Shown in pieces: positions 1 through 6,572 of a stretch of DNA of 8,173 bases. Position numbers and translations under genes: made by a program. The stretch lies in NCBI GenBank assembly GCA_003455235.1, contig DMRT01000346.1, positions 1 through 8,173 of the forward strand. The letters run 5' to 3'. Under the pieces are notes generated by a model that worked only from the letters and a program-made list of their open reading frames with translations, was not told where the DNA came from and ran no database searches. The first letter of the stretch is position 1, and each line of letters opens with the position of its first letter. The DNA comes from Chitinophagaceae bacterium (GTDB lineage Bacteria > Bacteroidota > Bacteroidia > Chitinophagales > Chitinophagaceae).

Positions 1-1509
1 AGCGGTCATGCCACTCATGCGGTTGCTCAGGCAGTTGTACGAGTATTGAATGTACCAGTCGGTGGGCAGCGGTGTTGGATTTCCGGCTGCATCGGTGGTC
101 ACTGATCTTTTCCATGATTCGTTGAGCAAACGGGTGGTGGCGGTCATGTTGTATGATTCGCCGGCGTTTTCCTGTGTGGTATAAGCACGGAAGGCCCAGT
201 TTTTATTGTTTACTTCCAGTTTGTACTGGCCCATTTTAAAATCTTTCAGTGAATAACGGTCACTTCCGGTATAGATGGTATTACCTGTACCCCAGTAAGC
301 GGCCAGGATGGCTTCGGTGTTGTTATTGATTTTGTAGTGAAGCGAACCGCCCAGTTTGAAGTTAACCGTGTTCGGGTTGATCAGTTCTTTTTCGGTATAA
401 CCGGTACGGGATACGTTCTGCGGTGTGGTCAGCAATCCATTGGCTGCAATAAAGTTGGCAGCGCCGGGTAAGCTGGCGGCAATCTGTGAAAAGAAAGCAC
501 GCATGTCCACGGTTGTTTCGTCTCCATATACATTAATACCATCGTAGTTGGGATCTGTTTTGCGGTCGCCGGCAATCACCAGGCCGGTGGTGCCTGAACG
601 GCTGTAGTTGCGGGTGTCCACACCCAGCCAGTCTTTTGCCTGGATAAGTTCTGCGTTGATCTTGAAGGCAAATTTTTCAGATACTTTTTTACCCCAGCGC
701 AGGTTCCAGTTATTGTAAGCACCTGCATCCCGTTGCCGGTATGCACCTACATGCATAACGCCTACTTTGGCCAGGAAGGATAAACCCTGGTATTTGAACG
801 GGTTCTTGCTGGTCATCAGCAGGGTTCCGTTCATACCGCCGGGGCCGTATAATGCAGAGGATGCTCCCGAAAGCAATTCGATGTTGTCAACATCCAGCTC
901 ACTTAACCCGATGATGGAAGCCACCGAGAAGTTCAGACCCGGGGCCTGGTTATCCATTCCATCCACCAGCTGGTTGAAACGGGTGTTACCGCTGGAGTTG
1001 AAACCGCGGGTGGTGGGAGTTTTAAATGTTAAGGATGAAGTAGTGATGTCTACACCTTTGAGTGTGGTCACCACATCGTAATAGTTTGACACGGGAGAGT
1101 TGCGGATGTTGGCAGCGCTGATCCGCTCAATGGAAACAGGCGATTCAAGTATCCGTTGAGGAACCCTGTTGGCAGCTACCACCACTTCCTGTCCGAGGGC
1201 ATTGCTTGGTACAAAGTCAACCTGTACCGTTTTACTGGCGCTGGAAACGGTAACCTCCTGTAATTCAAAACCTACTGATGAAATCAGCAAGGTAACCGGA
1301 AGGCTTTTCACCGTTATTCTAAAATTACCTTTATCGTCTGTGAATGTTCCTGTTTCCCCCCCCTTTACCATGACGGAAACAGCACCTGCACCTTCTTTGG
1401 AGTTGCTGTTCCGGACATTGCCGTTAATGGTTACATTCTGTGCATAGGCCGCAATCGTTAAAATATTAGCCATAAGAATAGTAGCCACATAGCTTGTAAC
1501 TTTTCTCAT
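1..1509 (-). CDS. TonB-dependent receptor, N-terminal part (3' end of gene outside window)
   Basis: This is an outer-membrane active-transport receptor energised by TonB; the ligand cannot be told from the visible part. The frame is open from ATG at 1509 to the window edge, giving 503 residues. Residues 1-23 form a signal peptide ending AYA before Q24. Residues about 25-105 look like a carboxypeptidase-regulatory-like beta-sandwich (TDDKGNFRITV, then LLISSVGFE). The plug follows at about 107-230, starting QEVVVAANRVPQ and ending with the typical IELLSGASSALYGPGG. After that comes barrel sequence rich in aromatic, alternating strands (for example NNWNLRWGKK). The plug lacks the usual SusC wording around the VVDGVP region and instead reads FNQLVDGMDNQAPG, so this is more like a general Bacteroidota receptor than a SusC. 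A SusD-like partner, if any, would lie to the left of the window. The family call is firm; the substrate is unknown. Confidence 0.93.
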   Translation of the reverse strand, partial: MRKVTSYVATILMANILTIAAYAQNVTINGNVRNSNSKEGAGAVSVMVKGGETGTFTDDKGNFRITVKSLPVTLLISSVGFELQEVTVSSASKTVQVDFVPSNALGQEVVVAANRVPQRILESPVSIERISAANIRNSPVSNYYDVVTTLKGVDITTSSLTFKTPTTRGFNSSGNTRFNQLVDGMDNQAPGLNFSVASIIGLSELDVDNIELLSGASSALYGPGGMNGTLLMTSKNPFKYQGLSFLAKVGVMHVGAYRQRDAGAYNNWNLRWGKKVSEKFAFKINAELIQAKDWLGVDTRNYSRSGTTGLVIAGDRKTDPNYDGINVYGDETTVDMRAFFSQIAASLPGAANFIAANGLLTTPQNVSRTGYTEKELINPNTVNFKLGGSLHYKINNNTEAILAAYWGTGNTIYTGSDRYSLKDFKMGQYKLEVNNKNWAFRAYTTQENAGESYNMTATTRLLNESWKRSVTTDAAGNPTPLPTDWYIQYSYNCLSNRMSGMTA

Positions 1510-1537
1510 ATTGCTTTTTTTGGTTTTAAATATAAAG

Positions 1538-1545
1538 CAAATTAA
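1538..1545 (-). promoter_or_regulatory. Possible -7 element for the TonB receptor gene
   Basis: Read on the minus strand the bases are TTAATTTG, one mismatch from the Bacteroidota -7 consensus TAnnTTTG, and they lie 28 bases before the ATG at 1509. No convincing -33 TTG is seen about 19 bases further upstream. Between the element and the start codon is a 7-bp inverted repeat (TTGCTTT at 1511-1517, AAAGCAA at 1534-1540) with a 16-base AT-rich loop. It could be an operator or chance in AT-rich DNA. Confidence 0.28.
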
Positions 1546-1635
1546 GCATTGTTATTTTTAACTGGAAATTTAATTTTTTACCCATCCTGTTGAAATCTAA
1601 GGGCTTCCAAACGACCTTATTCGCCCGCGGGGTGT

Positions 1636-1643
1636 TAATTTAG
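1636..1643 (+). promoter_or_regulatory. Possible -7 element just before purC
   Basis: TAATTTAG is one mismatch from TAnnTTTG and ends four bases before the purC ATG. If used, it would give a nearly leaderless transcript. My recollection is that TAnnTTTG very close to a start codon is common in this phylum. No good -33 element is visible. The rest of the 138-base divergent spacer is AT-rich, apart from a GC-rich patch at about 1621-1634. No purine riboswitch fold was recognised there. Confidence 0.28.
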
Positions 1644-1647
1644 CTCC

Positions 1648-2574
1648 ATGGCTAACTTCAATTTCCCCCATCAAACCAATTTCTATAAAGGCAAGGTAAG
1701 AGACGTTTATACGATATCCGGCAAATACCTGGTAATGCTGGCCAGTGATCGTATATCGGCTTTTGATGTCATCCTCCCCCGCCCCATCCCATACAAAGGC
1801 CAGGTGCTGACACAAATTGCCGCACACATGCTGAATGCCACAAAAGACATCTGTCCAAACTGGCTGCTGAATGTGCCGGCACCCAATGTAAGCATCGGAA
1901 GGAAATGTGAACCTTTCAGAATTGAGATGGTGGTAAGGGGCAATCTCACCGGTCATGCCTGGCGCACCTATGCATCCGGAAAGAGAATGCTCTGCGGCGC
2001 TGCCATGCCCGAAGGCATGAAAGAAAACGATTACTTTCCTTCTCCCATCATCACACCAAGTACCAAGGCCGAAGAAGGACATGATGAAGACATTTCACCG
2101 GAAGAGATCATTAAACAGGGACTGGCCACCCAACAGGAATGGGACACTTTATCGGGTTATGCATTGAAACTCTTTGCAAGAGGGAAAGAGATTGCTGCCA
2201 GGCAGGGACTGATACTGGTGGATACAAAATATGAGTTTGGTAAAATCGGTGAGGAGATCATCCTCATGGATGAGATCCACACACCCGATTCGTCCCGCTA
2301 TTTTTATGCCGATGGTTTTGAAGAACGGCAGGCCAAAGGAGAACGGCAGAAACAGCTGAGCAAGGAATTTGTGAGGGAATGGCTCATCGAAAATAATTTC
2401 ATGGGCAAAGAAGGACAAACCGTACCGGCCATGAGTGATGAATGGGTGGGCACTATTTCCAAACGGTATATTGAACTTTACGAAAAAGTGATCGGCTCCT
2501 CCTTCGTTCCGCAAAAGCTGGATGATGAAGAAACAGAAAGGATCATTACAGACGAAATAAAAAAGCTGGTATAA
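1648..2574 (+). CDS. purC: Phosphoribosylaminoimidazole-succinocarboxamide synthase (SAICAR synthase)
   Basis: This cytosolic enzyme of de novo purine synthesis joins CAIR and L-aspartate, using ATP, to make SAICAR. The 308-residue protein covers the whole family fold. Residues 15-21 read GKVRDVY, the nucleotide-binding start. SDRISAFDV is at 33-41, followed by the P-rich segment ILPRPIPYKGQVLTQ. RIEMVVRGNLTGHAW (91-105) matches the first family signature, SPIITPSTKAEEGHDE (132-147) the substrate loop, and LVDTKYEFG (190-198) the second signature. MDEIHTPDSSRY (207-218) is also typical. The length is close to the longer, yeast Ade1-like class rather than the roughly 237-residue E. coli enzyme. 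The ATG at 1648 gives an N-terminus running directly into the conserved GKVRDVY. No other purine gene is in the window, so purC is separated from the rest of the pathway here; the lactonase gene follows after 11 bases. Confidence 0.97.
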   Translation: MANFNFPHQTNFYKGKVRDVYTISGKYLVMLASDRISAFDVILPRPIPYKGQVLTQIAAHMLNATKDICPNWLLNVPAPNVSIGRKCEPFRIEMVVRGNLTGHAWRTYASGKRMLCGAAMPEGMKENDYFPSPIITPSTKAEEGHDEDISPEEIIKQGLATQQEWDTLSGYALKLFARGKEIAARQGLILVDTKYEFGKIGEEIILMDEIHTPDSSRYFYADGFEERQAKGERQKQLSKEFVREWLIENNFMGKEGQTVPAMSDEWVGTISKRYIELYEKVIGSSFVPQKLDDEETERIITDEIKKLV

Positions 2575-2585
2575 AATATTCTCTT

Positions 2586-3719
2586 TTGAAAAGAATCTAC
2601 TTCCTGCTGTCGTTAATCCTGCTTATCGCTTCCGGTGCAGCAGCGCAGAAGACCCAACCCGCCTATCTCCTCGTGGGTACCTATACCGCAGGCAAAGGAG
2701 AAGGCATCTATGTTTATTCATTCAACCCGGTCACAGCAGCGAGTAAACTGGTAAGCATTGCCAAAACATCCAATCCTTCATTTCTTGCCGTGGCCCCGGG
2801 TAAAAAAACCGTGTATGCCGTTAATGAAAACGCCGACAGCACCATGCATACGACCGGTGGTTATATTTCCGCCTTCCGGTTTAAGAACGGTACGCTCACT
2901 GAAATCAATAAGGTTTCCAGCGGCGGCAACCACCCCTGCTATGTGGCGGTAGACAAGACGGGGAACTGGGTTTTTGCAGGCAATTATACCAGTGGCAGCA
3001 TTGGCCTGATCGCCGTTAAAAAAGATGGCTCCCTCGATTCGCTGAAACAGGTGGTGCAGCATAGCGGCAGTGGCGCCGACCCCGTGCGGCAGAAAAGCCC
3101 GCATGTACATGGAACATTTTTATCGCCTGACAACCGCTACCTGTTTGTGCCCGACCTGGGTATTGACAAACTGATGAACTATACATTTAATGTCAAAGCC
3201 GGTATCCTGCAGCCGGCAAAAATTCCTTTTGAAAAACTAAGCCCGGGCAGCGGGCCCCGGCACCTGGATATTCATCCCAACGGAAAATATGTTTACCTGT
3301 TGCTGGAGATGATGGGCGAAGTAATCGTATACAAAAATGCCGGCCATGCAAACCTGCAGGAAGTGCAAACTTTCTCTTCCCTGCCACCTTATTACAAAGG
3401 ACCAATCGGCGCAGCCGACATACATGTATCGAAAGACGGAAAGTTCCTGTATTGCAGCAACCGGGGCAATGCCAACACAATCGGCATTTTTTCTATTGAT
3501 AATGTAACGGGGAAATTAACTTCTGTAGGCCATCAATATGTGATGGGTACAAAACCTCGTAATTTCAATTTCAGTCCGGGGGAAGATTTTCTGCTGGTTG
3601 CCAACCAGGAAAGCAACAACATTGTAATCTTTAAACGGGATAAACAAACAGGCCTGCTTACCGACACCGGCAAACGGATTGATGTACCCAATCCTGCCTG
3701 TATAAAGTGGATCAAGTAG
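2586..3719 (+). CDS. Exported lactonase-family seven-bladed beta-propeller protein
   Basis: The 377-residue protein belongs to the lactonase (6-phosphogluconolactonase, YbhE-like) propeller family. Residues 1-20 form a signal peptide (hydrophobic LLSLILLIASGAAA, then Q21) without a lipobox cysteine, so the mature protein should be periplasmic or secreted. Family motifs appear in order: LLVGTYT near the mature start, HVHGTFLSPDNRYLFVPDLG, GPRHLDIHPNGKYVYLL, ADIHVSKDGKFLYCSNRG, then KPRNFNFSPGEDFLLVANQ near the C-terminus. These are the repeated blades. The start is TTG at 2586: no in-frame ATG lies nearby upstream, and the first downstream Met, near residue 80, would remove the signal peptide and first blade. 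Export argues against a role in the cytosolic pentose-phosphate pathway; a sugar-lactone substrate is possible but not shown. The 11-base gap after purC suggests one transcript, with no obvious functional link. Family call strong, activity uncertain. Confidence 0.9.
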   Translation: MKRIYFLLSLILLIASGAAAQKTQPAYLLVGTYTAGKGEGIYVYSFNPVTAASKLVSIAKTSNPSFLAVAPGKKTVYAVNENADSTMHTTGGYISAFRFKNGTLTEINKVSSGGNHPCYVAVDKTGNWVFAGNYTSGSIGLIAVKKDGSLDSLKQVVQHSGSGADPVRQKSPHVHGTFLSPDNRYLFVPDLGIDKLMNYTFNVKAGILQPAKIPFEKLSPGSGPRHLDIHPNGKYVYLLLEMMGEVIVYKNAGHANLQEVQTFSSLPPYYKGPIGAADIHVSKDGKFLYCSNRGNANTIGIFSIDNVTGKLTSVGHQYVMGTKPRNFNFSPGEDFLLVANQESNNIVIFKRDKQTGLLTDTGKRIDVPNPACIKWIK

Positions 3720-3730
3720 AATGTATTCTT

Positions 3731-3811
3731 TTTTGAACCACATAGGCACATAGAACACATTGCACAACCACAGAACTTCAATGAATATCTATGGGCCTAT
3801 GTGGTTAAAAA
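3731..3811. repeat. Long imperfect palindrome between convergent genes, probable two-way terminator or dispersed repeat
   Basis: AACCACATAGGC (3736-3747) is an exact reverse complement of 3795-3806. After one mismatch the stem continues inward for six pairs (CATAGA 3749-3754 with TCTATG 3788-3793). After one mismatch it continues outward for four pairs (TTTT 3731-3734 with AAAA 3808-3811). The loop is 33 bases. The T-rich left flank and A-rich right flank give U runs on the far side of the hairpin in the minus direction and A/T flanks in both. It fills the gap between the stops of the lactonase (3719) and histidine kinase (3818) genes, the expected place for a shared terminator. The left arm also contains imperfect tandem units (CACATAGG, CACATAGAA, CACATTGCA), and AACCACA recurs at 3767. 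From memory, AACCACATAG-type intergenic repeats occur widely in Bacteroidota; this was not searched. Confidence 0.7.
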
Positions 3812-3817
3812 CGATAA

Positions 3818-5197
3818 CTATGCTTTGGGAAGTGTGAAGGAAAATCTGCTGCCCTTACCCGGTTCGCTCTCCACGAAAATATCACCACCGTTTTTATTCA
3901 GAAATTCCTTGCAAAGCACCAAACCGAGGCCCGTGCCGGATTCATTGGCTGTACCCCGGGTGGTGAAATAATTATTGCCGAAAAGTTTTTTCATATCCTC
4001 TTCGCTGATGCCCTTGCCCGTATCCCGTACATGTACTTCCACCATCTCCCCGTTTACGCCGGCATCAATCCATATCTCCCCGTTTTCGGGAGTGAATTTT
4101 ATCGCATTGGACAACAGGTTCCGCAGCACCAGGTTGATCATTTCCTTATCGGCATAAATGTATATATCCTTGTTTGCCCTTGCCTGTACGTATATCTTTT
4201 TGTTCTCGGCCTGCATGCGCAACAACTGCTTCACTTCGTTGATGAGGTCCGACATATCCACCAGCTGGTGATTGATTACATCCCCCTGCATCTGGCTCTT
4301 GGCCCATAGCAGCAGGTTCTCCATCAGCCCGGTGGTATAATTCAGGTCTTTCAGTATTTCAGGAACATACGATTTGATATCCTCCGCCGGTGTATCATGG
4401 TCGTGCATGGCTTTAAAAAGATTCCGCAATCCATAAATGGGCAGTTTCAGGTCATGCGACACTACCGAGAACAAGCGGTTCTTCACCGTATTCAGTTCGG
4501 CCAGCTGCAGGGTTTGTTCTTCCAGTGCCGAAGCTTTTTCTGCCAGCTCCAGCCGTTGCTTTTGAATCTCTTCATTGGTATTGGTCAGTTCCCAATTGGC
4601 ATACAGCATCTCTTTCTGGTAATCGGTATTTTCTTTTTTAATTAGAAACAGGCCAATGAAGATAAATGACAGGCAGAGCACCTGGTTGATGACATAATAC
4701 GTAAAATTAATATCGGCCAGTACAAATTCATATTGCTTGTGAAGCACAAAGGCAGCCAGGTAACAGGCTGTGGTAAAACAGATGGTAAGAATGGTATAGC
4801 GCATCTCCTGCAGGAAGAAAACAGAAAGCACGCCATACAAAACGAAAAGCAGTTCAATACCCACGTCAACATTTCCGGCATACACGAGGGCCGTAACAGC
4901 AGGGTATGCCATAAAGTACCAAACCATGGCAAAAGAATGCCGCTGGAAATAATTACCAAGAAGCACCACCCCGCTGATGAAGGCAGGCGATGCCGCCACC
5001 AGCCAGGTGATCATCGGTACATATCCTTTACCAAAAGAAGCCGCAAGCGGAATGAATATACCGGTTATAAGTCCCAGGAAATTGATGCTGTTGAAAATTC
5101 CCAGCCGGCGTTTCTCATAGCTGTCCATTTTACCAGTAAAGCCGATCGACTTTACCCGGTTGTAAAACCGGGTGATGGCATTACCTGATTCCTGCAT
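3818..5197 (-). CDS. Membrane-bound sensor histidine kinase, six-helix sensor region
   Basis: This 459-residue protein is a two-component sensor kinase that should autophosphorylate on His and pass phosphate to an unidentified regulator. Residues 1-33 are a charged cytoplasmic start. Six hydrophobic helices lie at roughly 34-52, 60-80, 89-107, 112-129, 133-151 and 165-186 with very short connecting loops, so the signal is probably sensed within or near the membrane. A coiled coil follows at about 188-240 (many Glu, Gln and Leu). The H-box is FSVVSHDLKLPI with His248. The catalytic domain has N-box LRNLLSNAIKF (Asn364), G1 box DTGKGI (392-397) and G2 box GTGLGL (421-426), so it is complete. 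There is no receiver domain and no response regulator gene alongside, making it an orphan in this window. The start at 5197 gives a full first helix. It lies 107 bases downstream of the trhO stop. Confidence 0.93.
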   Translation of the reverse strand: MQESGNAITRFYNRVKSIGFTGKMDSYEKRRLGIFNSINFLGLITGIFIPLAASFGKGYVPMITWLVAASPAFISGVVLLGNYFQRHSFAMVWYFMAYPAVTALVYAGNVDVGIELLFVLYGVLSVFFLQEMRYTILTICFTTACYLAAFVLHKQYEFVLADINFTYYVINQVLCLSFIFIGLFLIKKENTDYQKEMLYANWELTNTNEEIQKQRLELAEKASALEEQTLQLAELNTVKNRLFSVVSHDLKLPIYGLRNLFKAMHDHDTPAEDIKSYVPEILKDLNYTTGLMENLLLWAKSQMQGDVINHQLVDMSDLINEVKQLLRMQAENKKIYVQARANKDIYIYADKEMINLVLRNLLSNAIKFTPENGEIWIDAGVNGEMVEVHVRDTGKGISEEDMKKLFGNNYFTTRGTANESGTGLGLVLCKEFLNKNGGDIFVESEPGKGSRFSFTLPKA

Positions 5198-5220
5198 ACA
5201 ATTCGGTTTGGTTTCGGAAA

Positions 5221-5250
5221 TAAATATAAGCCGGATTCATATTCCCCGAA
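5221..5250 (-). promoter_or_regulatory. Possible promoter for the histidine kinase gene
   Basis: On the minus strand TATATTTA (5221-5228) is one base from TAnnTTTG. TTCG (5247-5250), a weak match to the -33 TTG/TTTG, lies 18 bases upstream. The start codon is 23 bases downstream of the -7 element. The -33 part falls inside the hairpin at 5238-5281. This is a consensus match only. Confidence 0.3.
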
Positions 5251-5281
5251 CACGGGCTGCATAAATCAGGCCCGGAATATG
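5238..5281 (-). terminator. Hairpin downstream of trhO, possible terminator
   Basis: CATATTCC (5238-5245) is exactly complementary to GGAATATG (5274-5281). Inside, GGGCTG (5254-5259) can pair with CAGGCCC (5267-5273) if one G is bulged, leaving a CATAAAT loop. It begins about 24 bases after the trhO stop when read on the minus strand and lies before the kinase start. There is no strong U run directly after it, although the following sequence becomes AT-rich (TTATATTTATTT). It could therefore be a weak terminator, an mRNA 3'-end stabiliser, or an operator over the kinase promoter. Confidence 0.4.
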
Positions 5282-5304
5282 GACCAGCGGTAAACGGAAG
5301 GGGT

Positions 5305-6381
5305 TCAGCTTCCGGGTGGTTTTTGAGAAGCTGCCCGGTATTGTTTATTCTGCTCAATGGTGGGCCGCAGCCGTTGCCGGCTTTTATTAAATACCATGTG
5401 CCCCTTTTCGATGCCCTTGCGCAATTCCTTTTGCTGTTCTTCCGGAAGGTTGTGAACAGACTGGCATTCGCTGCTGCAGCACCCGTCGAATGTACGGGCA
5501 CACTCTTCACACTGGATAAAAAGCAGGTGACAGCCATCGTTTTTACAGTTGGTGTGCGTATCAGCGGGCTTGCCGCACTGGTGGCAGTGTGCAATGATGT
5601 CCTCTGTAATGCGTTCTCCCAGCCGGTCATCGAACACAAAATTTTTGCCGATGAATTTACTCTCCAGTCCTTTTTCCTTCGCCTGCTTTGCGTAATTGAT
5701 GATGCCGCCTTCGAGGTGAAAAACATTTTTAAATCCATTGTGCAGCATGTAAGCGCTGGCCTTTTCACAACGGATGCCGCCGGTACAGTACATGATGATG
5801 TTCTTGTCCCTGTTGTCCTTCATCATATCCACCGCCATGGGCAGTTGTTCGCGGAAGGTATCGCTGGGAATTTCAATGGCATTATCAAAATGCCCCACTT
5901 CGTATTCGTAATGATTGCGCATATCAATCACAATCGTTTCTTTTTCCTTCAGCAGTTCATTCATTTCCGCTGCATTCACATACCTTCCTTTGTTTTCCAT
6001 GCTAAACGAGGGATCGCTGATGCCATCGGCCACGATCTTCTCCCGCACTTTTATCTTCAGCACCCAGAAGGATTTACCGTCGTCGTCCACCGCCATGTTC
6101 AGCCGGAGGCCGTTGAGCGCCGGGATGGAATACAGGTATTCCCGGAATGCCTCCACATTACTTTCCGGAACACTGATCTGTGCATTGATCCCCTCGTGGG
6201 CTACGTATATCCGCCCGAAAACTTTCAGCGCATGCAATGCCTTGTACAGGTCGTCGCGGAATTGTTTCGGATCGCTGATGGGAAAATACTGGTAAAAAGA
6301 GATGGTGCTTCGGTGTTCGGTTTCGGCGTATAATAATTTTTTCAGCTCCGCCTGGGATACCCGGTTGTGTAATACTGCCAT
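5305..6381 (-). CDS. trhO: tRNA uridine(34) hydroxylase, rhodanese-fold (YceA/YbfQ family)
   Basis: TrhO makes 5-hydroxyuridine at the wobble position of certain tRNAs in an oxygen-dependent reaction, the first step to cmo5U/mo5U-type modification; it acts in the cytosol. The chosen protein has 358 residues, close to the 350 of E. coli YceA. An N-terminal ferredoxin-like domain (about 20-115) contains [24 protein letters not shown] and [16 protein letters not shown]. The rhodanese domain (about 130-240) contains [15 protein letters not shown] and the active loop [12 protein letters not shown], with Cys199 as the expected catalytic residue and Cys205 also conserved. A Cys-rich tail with CHQCG (266-270), CEEC (291-294) and CCSSEC (301-306) may bind zinc. 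An upstream in-frame ATG at 6414 would add 11 residues ([11 protein letters not shown]), but it sits in a hairpin, and the ATG at 6381 starts nearer the conserved region, so I prefer 6381. The family is firm, the start less so. Confidence 0.93.
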   Translation of the reverse strand: MAVLHNRVSQAELKKLLYAETEHRSTISFYQYFPISDPKQFRDDLYKALHALKVFGRIYVAHEGINAQISVPESNVEAFREYLYSIPALNGLRLNMAVDDDGKSFWVLKIKVREKIVADGISDPSFSMENKGRYVNAAEMNELLKEKETIVIDMRNHYEYEVGHFDNAIEIPSDTFREQLPMAVDMMKDNRDKNIIMYCTGGIRCEKASAYMLHNGFKNVFHLEGGIINYAKQAKEKGLESKFIGKNFVFDDRLGERITEDIIAHCHQCGKPADTHTNCKNDGCHLLFIQCEECARTFDGCCSSECQSVHNLPEEQQKELRKGIEKGHMVFNKSRQRLRPTIEQNKQYRAASQKPPGS

Positions 6382-6508
6382 AAGATTTAATTTGATCCTT
6401 CCCCGGTCAGACATCCCGTCTGACCGTCTTCAGGAAACCTGTAATACAAGATCCGACGGTACATCAGGCCTTGTTTAGATTGGATGCTTGCAGGGCAAAC
6501 CAAATTCG
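6382..6508 (-). promoter_or_regulatory. Structured 5' leader of trhO with two mutually exclusive hairpins
   Basis: Minus-strand reading. Hairpin A pairs ACCGTC (plus 6455-6460) with GACGGT (plus 6423-6428); its loop holds a small CAGG-TTT-CCTG stem (plus 6431-6441). Hairpin B pairs CGGTCAGAC (plus 6418-6426) with GTCTGACCG (plus 6404-6412) around the five-base loop GGGAT. A and B share plus 6423-6426 and cannot both form. Hairpin B is a perfect nine-pair stem over the upstream ATG at 6414, and a purine-rich GGGGAAGGA follows it. No U run follows, so B is not a classic terminator. No known riboswitch was recognised. The leader's upstream end is inferred from the -7 element at 6513-6520. The hairpins are visible in the sequence; regulatory use is inference. 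Confidence 0.4.
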
Positions 6509-6512
6509 GGTG

Positions 6513-6520
6513 CAAATATA
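6513..6520 (-). promoter_or_regulatory. -7 promoter element for trhO
   Basis: On the minus strand this is TATATTTG, a perfect match to the Bacteroidota -7 consensus TAnnTTTG. It lies in the gap between the DUF5686 gene stop and trhO. No clear TTG is found 17-23 bases upstream, so the -33 half is missing or degenerate. Transcription starting a few bases downstream would leave a leader of about 125 bases before the ATG at 6381. Confidence 0.45.
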
Positions 6521-6572
6521 ATCAATGAAAACGAGTATTTCCGGCTGGAGAACGCTGATATTCATCAGGTGC

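Noticed and set aside
767..1447. Plus-strand frames of 104 and 92 codons opposite the TonB receptor
   Set aside because: They are antisense to the signal-sequence, regulatory and plug domains of the receptor, which has continuous coding and strong motifs.
1597..2082. 161-codon minus-strand frame opposite purC
   Set aside because: It overlaps conserved purC motifs and has no family resemblance, so it is a shadow of the purC codon pattern.
4733..5188. 151-codon plus-strand frame opposite the kinase membrane region
   Set aside because: It lies antisense to six clear transmembrane helices of the kinase, and its translation looks like reversed hydrophobic codons rather than a protein.
5323..6333. 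Long open frame of 336 codons on the plus strand, antisense to trhO
   Set aside because: It runs opposite a clear, conserved trhO frame. Its translation has no recognisable domain, and its openness follows from the codon use of the real gene.
6555..6568. Small hairpin CTGAT-ATTC-ATCAG after the DUF5686 gene stop
   Set aside because: The five-pair stem is weak and has no adjacent T run, so it is too slight to call a terminator.
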